Below, piece after piece: positions 1 through 4,707 of a stretch of 5,599 nucleotides of DNA. Both the position numbers and the translations under genes were made by a program. The DNA comes from Glaciimonas sp. (GTDB lineage Bacteria > Pseudomonadota > Gammaproteobacteria > Burkholderiales > Burkholderiaceae). The stretch lies in NCBI GenBank assembly GCA_014377145.1, contig JACMQE010000103.1, positions 1 to 5,599 of the forward strand, read 5' to 3'. The stretch's first letter is position 1, and every line of letters begins with the position of its first letter. Under the pieces are notes generated by a model. The model saw nothing but the letters and a program-made list of their open reading frames with translations. It did not search any database and had not been told where the DNA came from.

Positions 1-42
1 GGCAACGCTGAGCGTTATGATTACATCTCTACTTTTTGGTGA
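1..42 (+). CDS. C-terminal end of an unidentified upstream gene (partial)
   Basis: Reading frame 1 is open from the window edge and ends at a TGA at 40-42, giving the last 13 residues GNAERYDYISTFW. The stop sits inside the GGTGA ribosome-binding-like sequence of the next gene, a layout typical of translationally coupled operon genes, so this frame is preferred over the other open frame here. The latter runs on to about 150 and is probably a shadow of the VirB10-like gene. The fragment is too short to assign a function. From its neighbour, a conjugation or type IV secretion component is a reasonable guess but not shown. Confidence 0.45.
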   Translation, partial: GNAERYDYISTFW

Positions 43-47
43 ATATG

Positions 48-506
48 ATGATACGTACACTTGCTTCAACGGCGATTTTTGGCCTGATTGCTTCATCTGC
101 ATCCGCGCAGTCTCCGGTGGCCTTGCAGGAACAGCCAGCGACGGTACTTAAAGCGCCTCAGAAATTTCAGCCGTATGAGCTTCCTGCAGGGACGGTATTT
201 GATCTTGTCATTGAGCACCCGAATGAGCTTCTTCCTGTCGCCATGGTGAGTTCGAATGTCTACGACTACTATGGTAATGTTTCAGTGCCTCGAGGTAGTC
301 GCTTGATAGGACGTTTTTCAGGAGCAAAAAACGGTCGACAGTTTGTTGAGTGGACTGAATTGCAACTTTCTAACTTGGGCGGAACTCTGCGCATTGACCC
401 CCCATTGATTGGTACGATGCGTGATGGAACCGCAGGATATGACAAAGTTGTCGCAGGTGCTGCTGTAATGGCAGTGAATCAGCGGGGTTTCATCATTCCT
501 CATTGA
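48..506 (+). CDS. Small secreted VirB10/TrbI-domain protein (conjugation/T4SS-associated)
   Basis: This is a 152-residue protein when started at ATG 48. TTG 36, GTG 39 and ATG 45 are in-frame alternatives; 48 is chosen because the GGTGA at 38-42 then lies 5 nt upstream. Residues 1-20 form a Sec signal peptide (basic N-terminus, hydrophobic core, SASA|QS cleavage), so the mature protein is periplasmic. A Pro/Gln-rich linker leads into about residues 46-140, which resemble the VirB10/TrbI beta-barrel domain: a PAGTVFDLVI strand, then NVYDYYGNVSVPRGSRLIGRF (65-90 region) with the hallmark P-x-GSRLIG, then VEWTELQL. In secretion systems VirB10 spans both membranes and gates the channel. Here the N-terminal membrane anchor, the long proline-rich region and the outer-membrane antenna helices are missing, so the protein is much shorter than the usual 380-450 residues. 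It could be a periplasmic accessory of a conjugation apparatus. The domain assignment comes from motif recognition, without a profile search. Confidence 0.65.
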   Translation: MIRTLASTAIFGLIASSASAQSPVALQEQPATVLKAPQKFQPYELPAGTVFDLVIEHPNELLPVAMVSSNVYDYYGNVSVPRGSRLIGRFSGAKNGRQFVEWTELQLSNLGGTLRIDPPLIGTMRDGTAGYDKVVAGAAVMAVNQRGFIIPH

Positions 507-546
507 GATGTTTGCTGTCCAGTTTGTATCCAGTATATAGACGTTC

Positions 547-569
547 AGGGACGGTCTGTGACGGTCCCT
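547..569 (+). terminator. Weak stem-loop after the VirB10-like gene
   Basis: AGGGAC at 547-552 pairs with GTCCCT at 564-569 around an 11-nt loop, about 40 bases after the VirB10-like stop codon. No T-run follows, so a classical intrinsic terminator is doubtful. The same stretch holds a direct repeat, GACGGTC at 550-556 and 560-566, exactly 10 bases apart, which could equally be a protein-binding site near the attachment scar. Confidence 0.25.
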
Positions 570-623
570 ATGATTCTAAGTCTTTGATTTGATGGGCAAA
601 GGAGATCAATGAGGGTTGCCTGG

Positions 624-673
624 ACGCACTCATAATCCGTTGGCGCCGTGTTCGACTCACGGGAGGCCTACCA
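624..673 (+). other. 3' fragment of tRNA-Met(CAU): probable att site of an integrated element
   Basis: The sequence reads as the 3' half of a tRNA. It has an anticodon loop CTCATAA (629-635, anticodon CAT), a 3' anticodon strand TCCGT, a perfect 5-bp T-stem CCGTG/CACGG (646-650, 658-662) enclosing the canonical T-loop TTCGACT (651-657), a 7-nt acceptor strand GAGGCCT (663-669), discriminator A and an encoded CCA (671-673). The sequence before 628 has no D-arm and no partner for the acceptor strand, and the 5' anticodon strand (ACGCA) has one mismatch, so this is not a functional tRNA gene. Tyrosine integrases commonly recombine at tRNA 3' ends and leave such a copy at the far border. With this orientation the element would lie to the left, on the side of the VirB10-like gene. 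The integration role is inferred; no integrase gene is in the window. Confidence 0.7.
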
Positions 674-679
674 GTTTTT

Positions 680-745
680 CAGTCATGGGACTGTATCTAG
701 CACACGCATCAATATGCGGAATTTCGTATAAAAGAACAATCTTTT
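680..745 (-). terminator. Cluster of three small hairpins downstream of the HEPN gene
   Basis: Three short inverted repeats follow the HEPN stop codon when read on the minus strand: AAAAGA/TCTTTT (730-735 with 740-745), CGCAT/ATGCG (705-709 with 714-718) and CAGTC/GACTG (680-684 with 689-693), each with a 4-nt loop. They could end transcription of the minus-strand operon. None combines a GC-rich stem with a good T-tract, so this is weak evidence for a terminator. Confidence 0.22.
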
Positions 746-1459
746 TTAGCATAATGCAGTGACCCAGGTTGTATGTGAGACTGTTTTTCTCGCTTGAATA
801 TATAGTAGGCGGTCAAATGCTTGAGCGAACTTCTTTAGACTCTTAAGCCTTAAGATTACATCGCCAACACTTACGCCGGGAAGCACTGCGCTGTGGGCTA
901 ATGCAGTTCTTAGTGATGCGACCGATTCCAGCTTGCCAACAATATCTGTTTTCCCTATTTTATTTAATTCTCCCTTAGGGTTGCCAATGCCGACCCTTCG
1001 CAGAATGCGTTCGACGTTTTTTACCGAAGGGTAGCTGTAATCGCCGTAAATGTCGAGACCCGTTAAAATTACCATGGGGGCAGATCCCGTAATTAACGGC
1101 AACTGCGGAGATTGGAACCATTTTTCAATTGAGGCGAATATTTCTTGCTCACCACCATTTGCAACAACTTTGTTACTTATTTTATTCAGGGCGAATTTTT
1201 CACATATAAGGTGAGCACGGAGTTTTGACGGCAAACTTCCTGGAGTAGGTGCTCCGATAGTGAACGCCTGTGCGAAGCCGTCGAGAACATCTACGAAAAA
1301 ATTTTCGATTTCCGCATGTGCCAGAAATATGGCTGCAGCAATTGCAAATTCACGGAGCTCAGTCGGAATTCCTTTCTTAGATCCCAGTCTAAGTTTCCTG
1401 ATGAGTTCCTCTAGTTGAAGCTCAAAATGTGCCCGCTGTCTACTGACCGAATAAGCCAT
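746..1459 (-). CDS. HEPN-domain protein, MAE_28990/MAE_18760-like, probable RNase toxin
   Basis: This is a 237-residue, mostly helical, soluble protein. It shows the HEPN layout: an N-terminal helix with acidic residues (FLAHAEIENFFVDVL, about 45-59) and a C-terminal helix with the catalytic-type R-X4-H motif RTALAH (R184, H189). Many HEPN proteins are metal-independent ribonucleases used in toxin-antitoxin, abortive-infection and CRISPR effectors. The MAE_28990/MAE_18760 group is known for being encoded next to DUF262 genes, as here. ATG 1459 is used: it follows the DUF262 stop (1463-1461) by one base (TAA-T-ATG) with no strong ribosome-binding site of its own, so it is probably translated by coupling. 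That would tie its level to its partner. RNase activity is inferred from the motif; the target is unknown. Confidence 0.75.
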   Translation of the reverse strand: MAYSVSRQRAHFELQLEELIRKLRLGSKKGIPTELREFAIAAAIFLAHAEIENFFVDVLDGFAQAFTIGAPTPGSLPSKLRAHLICEKFALNKISNKVVANGGEQEIFASIEKWFQSPQLPLITGSAPMVILTGLDIYGDYSYPSVKNVERILRRVGIGNPKGELNKIGKTDIVGKLESVASLRTALAHSAVLPGVSVGDVILRLKSLKKFAQAFDRLLYIQARKTVSHTTWVTALC

Positions 1460-1460
1460 A

Positions 1461-2561
1461 TTATTTAGTCAAAAGCTCAGACATAGATGTAACTCGAATT
1501 TTTAGTTGATTTTCGTCGCTCGTTGCGATACCGATTGCTTTTCGAAATGAAGTGTTTGTACGCATCATATTAACAAATGAAGCTTTCGCTTTTTGTTCAG
1601 TTGTTTCTTTGAGTTTACCATTTTTCGTGAGCTGATGAACCGAAATCATTTGTGCGTCATACAAGGCAGAATTAAATTTACTATCAATGGTGTCATTTTC
1701 ATCAAAAATCTTAAAAGCCATTTTTCCATATATTTCATGAACTTTTGCTAGCGTTGTAATAAATGATGCGCGTAAATATCGCTTTTGATCATCGGTTAGA
1801 TGTCGATTTTCTTCTGCGTATAAGTTAATAAAGCCGGCTAGCGGTTTTCGATATTTTTCAAATTTTTCAGATAGTGCCCAAAACCGAATGATTAACTCCT
1901 CGGCTTTCATTCGTTTATTGTCTTTAATATCCAAGGTCGCCGCAAAATGACTATTCTCCGCAACTTCTGTTGCTAAGGTTATCAAGTCCCCGAAGTAGAT
2001 TCCATGGCGCAATTCCTGGGGCGTTAACTTTACTGCGCCAGTATTAAGACGTTCAAATACGTCGAATTTAACTTGCGGATGTGTATCCTTCAAAATAACG
2101 ATGCAGCGTAGTGTTCGATTCCGAATGTGACGTTGAAATCTTGGGTCAAGTTGATGGAATCGGTTTCCTTCTAATTCAGGATATGCCGTAAGGCCCTTTA
2201 GCGGAAACTCATTGTTAATATATCTACTAATCGATGTTAATCGCTGATTGCCATCTATGACAGCCAGAGTCTCATTGTTCTCTTGATTTAAATAAATTAC
2301 AGGAACTGGACACTGTATTATGAGTGACTCTATTAGTCTCGACGCTTGGGCATCATTCCAAACATACTTTCTTTGAAATTCCGGTATGAAAATTGTATTG
2401 TTCTCGAGACGCTCGACAATTGTATCAACAGTAAAATCATAAGTTTCTGTATGCAGTTTGCGCTGCTCTGGCGGGATACTTAGTATGCCTTCCGCGAATT
2501 CTTGTTGTTCCGTCGATCCTGGGAAAAGAAGATCCGCCAATGTTGATGATGATTTTGCCAT
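1461..2561 (-). CDS. DUF262 (GmrS-like/ParB-fold) protein without the DUF1524 nuclease domain
   Basis: This is a 366-residue cytosolic protein. DUF262 motifs appear in order: IPEFQRKYVW (59-68), VIDGNQRLT (101-109, the DGxQR nucleotide-binding signature), and FERLNTG (169-175) followed by LTPQELR (179-185). DUF262 is the NTP-dependent part of GmrSD/BrxU type IV restriction enzymes and of SspE, where it is usually joined to a C-terminal DUF1524 HNH nuclease. Here residues 200-366 are helical and contain no HNH-type motif, so any nuclease would be supplied by the HEPN protein encoded one base downstream. A sensor (DUF262) and effector (HEPN) pair acting against phage or modified DNA is an inference. 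The gene is AT-rich compared with uxaC, which suggests transfer. ATG 2559-2561 has an AT-rich leader with no clear ribosome-binding site, which may keep expression low. Confidence 0.85.
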   Translation of the reverse strand: MAKSSSTLADLLFPGSTEQQEFAEGILSIPPEQRKLHTETYDFTVDTIVERLENNTIFIPEFQRKYVWNDAQASRLIESLIIQCPVPVIYLNQENNETLAVIDGNQRLTSISRYINNEFPLKGLTAYPELEGNRFHQLDPRFQRHIRNRTLRCIVILKDTHPQVKFDVFERLNTGAVKLTPQELRHGIYFGDLITLATEVAENSHFAATLDIKDNKRMKAEELIIRFWALSEKFEKYRKPLAGFINLYAEENRHLTDDQKRYLRASFITTLAKVHEIYGKMAFKIFDENDTIDSKFNSALYDAQMISVHQLTKNGKLKETTEQKAKASFVNMMRTNTSFRKAIGIATSDENQLKIRVTSMSELLTK

Positions 2562-2710
2562 ATTTTTAGAATATTAAAGTTTTAAATGTTTCTCGCAGGG
2601 TTTTTATTTTGATGCAAAGTTCTTGGGGCATTGATTAGAAATTCCGCGAATATTTATCGCCTCATGCAAATCCATAGAGGATTATCTCATAATGGCATGA
2701 ATAAAATGAT

Positions 2711-2726
2711 GCACGGTTCACTGTGC
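2711..2726 (-). terminator. Possible weak terminator of the methyltransferase operon
   Basis: A 6-bp stem (one G-T pair) with a 4-nt loop lies at 2711-2726, about 35 bases after the methyltransferase stop on the minus strand, and is followed on that strand by the T-rich run ATCATTTTAT. It lies in the 200-base gap between the two minus-strand pairs. That gap must also hold the promoter of the DUF262 gene if the pairs are separate operons; I see no convincing sigma-70 match there. Confidence 0.28.
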
Positions 2727-2761
2727 CTAATCTCTGAAGCAGTCATAATTTGATCAGGTCG

Positions 2762-3472
2762 CTAGATCGCGCGTACCTTTATTAACATAAATCTAGGTAA
2801 GTTAAAGCCCAGTCCTTTAAGCTCCCTAATGGAGTGTAATTGAAATCTATTTTTGCAAAGTACCTTGATGTATTGTTCTAGTGGATGGTGAAAATGCGTC
2901 GTCAAAATAGTGCTTTTTTCGGTTTGTATTTTAAATTCCCCTTCAACTGCGTACGATTCCTGATAATCGAAGTTGGGATCGGATGCGTATCCCCAGTAGC
3001 TGGGCCAAAAGAATGGGTGAGGAATTGTAAAAATAAAAAAAGCATTTTTTTTTAGAATGGATCGAGATGCTGCTAGGAATCCGTATAGATCAGGTGAGCT
3101 GCTCGCGGCCATATTTGATATTGCAACGTCGAACAACTGACCTTTCACAGCATAGCTCTCAATACTTTCAGAATAATAAATTATTCTATCACTACTATGA
3201 AGCTGCCGCCCAATGGCTATCGATTCTTCACTAGGATCTATTCCAACAACTGTTTCCGCGTATTTCGAAGCTCGTTCAGTGAGCCAACCTGTTCCGCAGC
3301 CAATGTCGATTAGTGAGTTTACTGAGGAAATCTCGTTTAGAATGGCGGGGGCGAGCACAAAATTAGCACTGTGATCCTTCCCCGTAGAAACTTGATCTTC
3401 TCTAATTGCTGCAATTGTATTCCATTCATTTTTAATTCTGATCAGGCTTTTGGTTTTTTTTAAAGTTATCAT
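2762..3472 (-). CDS. Class I SAM-dependent methyltransferase, substrate unknown
   Basis: This is a 236-residue protein with a Rossmann-type methyltransferase core. Motif I is LIDIGCGTGWLTE (54-66), the SAM-binding glycine loop. VVGIDPSEESI (75-85) supplies the acidic residue (D79) expected to hold the SAM ribose. FDVAISNMA (114-122) is motif IV, and LKKNAFFIFTIPHPFF (140-155) follows at motif V. The C-terminal part (HHPLEQYIKVLCKNRFQLHSIRELK) resembles the Methyltransf_11/UbiE-like small-molecule enzymes; no DNA-methylase NPPY/DPPY motif is present. The start at ATG 3472 lies inside the upstream membrane-protein gene (41-base overlap) and has only a weak GAG element before it, implying coupled translation. 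The overlap also contains an A8 run. Its partner suggests a role in the same system, perhaps modifying a small molecule or the partner protein, but neither is shown. Confidence 0.8.
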   Translation of the reverse strand: MITLKKTKSLIRIKNEWNTIAAIREDQVSTGKDHSANFVLAPAILNEISSVNSLIDIGCGTGWLTERASKYAETVVGIDPSEESIAIGRQLHSSDRIIYYSESIESYAVKGQLFDVAISNMAASSSPDLYGFLAASRSILKKNAFFIFTIPHPFFWPSYWGYASDPNFDYQESYAVEGEFKIQTEKSTILTTHFHHPLEQYIKVLCKNRFQLHSIRELKGLGFNLPRFMLIKVRAI

Positions 3473-4055
3473 TAGCTATTCTCAAGCAACGAATAAGGTC
3501 GTGAGCCATCGAGTATGTCGGGTGAGACGAATCCAGCTCTTCAATAGTATGCATTTCTTGGGGTTTTCGGCGACCCACAGCAACATATGACGAAAGTGAA
3601 TTTCCAGCATTTACAATTGTAAAACGGGTTATTGGGTCGAATCCCAGTGACCCGTACTCGACAATATCAGCACCGAAATTTTTCAAGTTCAAAAGCTCCT
3701 GTGTGCTCTTGTGCACTAGAAATGTAAGTTCGCCACGCTTCGCTTTTTTCACCAAAAGTGCATAAATACGACTATCTGTAATCCAGCTAGCATCACGCGA
3801 GCAAATTTCACAGTGCCCGCTATCCTGTAGCAGGGCGAACATGTAGTCGTTAATGGCAGCGGGATTCTTGTACGTTTTAGCTGTCCTCTTTTTTTCTTCG
3901 CGAATATCGCGGAGTGCTGCGAGGCCGAAAACAACCACAACTACAAGCACAAAAAACATTTGTAAGCCCGTTAGATCCCCGCTAACGGGTCTTAGCGTGA
4001 AGAATAGCCCGATCAGCGAAGCAGCAGCAGCTGACCAGTTGAGTATTGCCCTCAT
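3432..4055 (-). CDS. Two-helix membrane protein with cytosolic, possibly PLD-like domain
   Basis: This is a 207-residue protein. Two transmembrane helices, about 3-20 and 30-49 (with a VVVVV core), form an N-terminal hairpin, followed by a basic stretch REEKKRTAK (52-60) that should face the cytosol. The soluble domain (about 65-195) has the pattern SWITDSRIYALLVKKAKRG, then TFLVHKS, GADIVEYG and TRFTIVN. This is reminiscent of a phospholipase D-like fold in which the HxKxxxxD catalytic motif is not intact (HK at 115-116 only), so an inactive or ligand-sensing domain is more likely than a lipase. That call is tentative. ATG 4055 is preceded by GGAG with a 4-nt spacer, the best ribosome-binding site of the minus-strand genes. 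It is the first gene of a pair with the methyltransferase. Small two-helix membrane proteins with a sensory domain are common effectors in phage defence, which is the inferred context here. Confidence 0.7.
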   Translation of the reverse strand: MRAILNWSAAAASLIGLFFTLRPVSGDLTGLQMFFVLVVVVVFGLAALRDIREEKKRTAKTYKNPAAINDYMFALLQDSGHCEICSRDASWITDSRIYALLVKKAKRGELTFLVHKSTQELLNLKNFGADIVEYGSLGFDPITRFTIVNAGNSLSSYVAVGRRKPQEMHTIEELDSSHPTYSMAHDLIRCLRIANDNFKKNQKPDQN

Positions 4056-4086
4056 ATGTCTCCGTTATATTTTATGCATTGCCTAG

Positions 4087-4615
4087 AGGGAAGTCCGCGC
4101 CGCTCTGCGTATATATTAACCCAAGGAGGGTGTGGGGCAGTGCTTCAGTAGCCAACTCTATTAAATTATGGATACTTATCGACGCTGGCGTGCGGAGCAG
4201 CACTGCGATCTAACATTTGAGACATTTTTCTAAGTGTTTGTCAGCTTCCTCGCGTCGAGGTGGGTTGTCGCCTGTTTAGTCAAATCTGCAACCCATCCTT
4301 CGTAAGACTGTCTCCATCGCGACGCCCACGGCATCAGCGAGGCAAGGTCTTGCCGCCCTACCTCGCGGAAGTTTCTTAGCGGCGACTATACGGCTAACAG
4401 ACGAGCGTCCTTCAACGTTGTAGATCTTGCTGGCCGGCGGCCGCTGCTGTTTGTCGCCAAAGTGCCGTGCACGGGGGTGTAGGCGTTATGTCCGATCTTC
4501 CCCCGACTTTCCAAACAGTATATTCAATACGAAGTATGCGGTCGTAAACACGATGCGTTCGTCAACACGTCTTTCCTGTTAAAAACCGCAGTCATTGAAA
4601 CCTCAACAAAACCCC
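4087..4615. other. Gene-free stretch of about 530 bases between island and uxaC
   Basis: No supportable gene is seen on either strand. The longest notable frame is on the minus strand, open for 69 codons from 4485 to 4279 and ending at TAA 4278-4276 (C-terminus ETVLRRMGCRFD). It has no start codon near its beginning and no recognised family, so it could be a decayed gene remnant or chance. Inverted repeats are present: CCTCG/CGAGG at 4248-4260, GGGTTG/CAACCC starting at 4262, GGCAAG-gt-CTTGCC at 4341-4354 inside GCGAGG/CCTCGC (4337-4366), and the palindrome CCGTGCACGG at 4465-4474. Base composition is intermediate between the AT-rich cassette and uxaC. An AAGGAGGG at 4122-4129 leads to no open frame. 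No second tRNA fragment is visible. Confidence 0.5.
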
Positions 4616-4644
4616 TTGCTTCCCTAATATATTAGGAATACTAT
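4616..4644 (+). promoter_or_regulatory. Probable sigma-70 promoter of uxaC
   Basis: TTGCTT (4616-4621) and TACTAT (4639-4644) are separated by 17 bases, giving a reasonable -35/-10 pair and a transcription start near 4651, about 57 bases before the uxaC start. One palindromic operator lies inside the spacer and another just past the -10 element, an arrangement suited to repression. Confidence 0.5.
4623..4636. promoter_or_regulatory. Operator-like palindrome 1 upstream of uxaC
   Basis: CCTAATATATTAGG is a perfect 14-bp palindrome lying between the -35 and -10 elements. Its inner 12 bases fit CTRATATATYAG, shared with the second palindrome. A GntR- or LacI-type hexuronate-responsive repressor is the likely ligand by analogy with other uronate operons; the regulator itself is not in the window. 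Confidence 0.55.
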
Positions 4645-4645
4645 C

Positions 4646-4657
4646 CTGATATATCAG
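4646..4657. promoter_or_regulatory. Operator-like palindrome 2 upstream of uxaC
   Basis: CTGATATATCAG is a perfect 12-bp palindrome over the predicted transcription start and differs from palindrome 1 by one symmetric base pair change. The centres are 22 bp apart, about two helical turns, so two repressor dimers would sit on the same face of the DNA. Confidence 0.55.
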
Positions 4658-4662
4658 ATAGT

Positions 4663-4680
4663 GCCCTCCCGTATGAGGGC
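4663..4680 (+). other. Leader hairpin in the uxaC 5' untranslated region
   Basis: GCCCTC (4663-4668) pairs perfectly with GAGGGC (4675-4680) around the loop CCGTAT, just after the second palindrome and 13 bases before the AGGAG ribosome-binding site. No T-run follows, so it is not a terminator. It may stabilise the transcript's 5' end or form part of the control region. Confidence 0.35.
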
Positions 4681-4707
4681 GCTGTAACCAGCCAGGAGCC
4701 GCCCCGC

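Noticed and set aside
318..503. 61-codon minus-strand frame inside the VirB10-like gene
   Set aside because: It is antisense to the conserved part of a plausible coding gene and has no protein features.
2612..2670. Repeat of ATGCAAA at 2612-2618 and 2664-2670 upstream of the DUF262 gene
   Set aside because: Two 7-base copies in AT-rich DNA are readily expected by chance, and no third copy or symmetry supports an operator.
3749..4086. Short frames overlapping the membrane protein gene (3749-3940 minus, 3853-4086 plus)
   Set aside because: They are shadows of a gene with clear membrane helices and a good ribosome-binding site; neither has a recognisable domain.
4464..4484. Second tRNA 3' fragment (GCCGTG...CACGGG resembling the T-stem at 646-662)
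   Set aside because: The T-loop is missing; the match is only the palindrome CCGTGCACGG, and the acceptor and CCA do not follow.
4390..4495. Possible integron attC site (GGCTAAC ... GGCGTTATG)
   Set aside because: The ends do not fit the RYYYAAC/GTTRRRY core sites, there is no matching inner pair, and no cassette gene or integrase is near.
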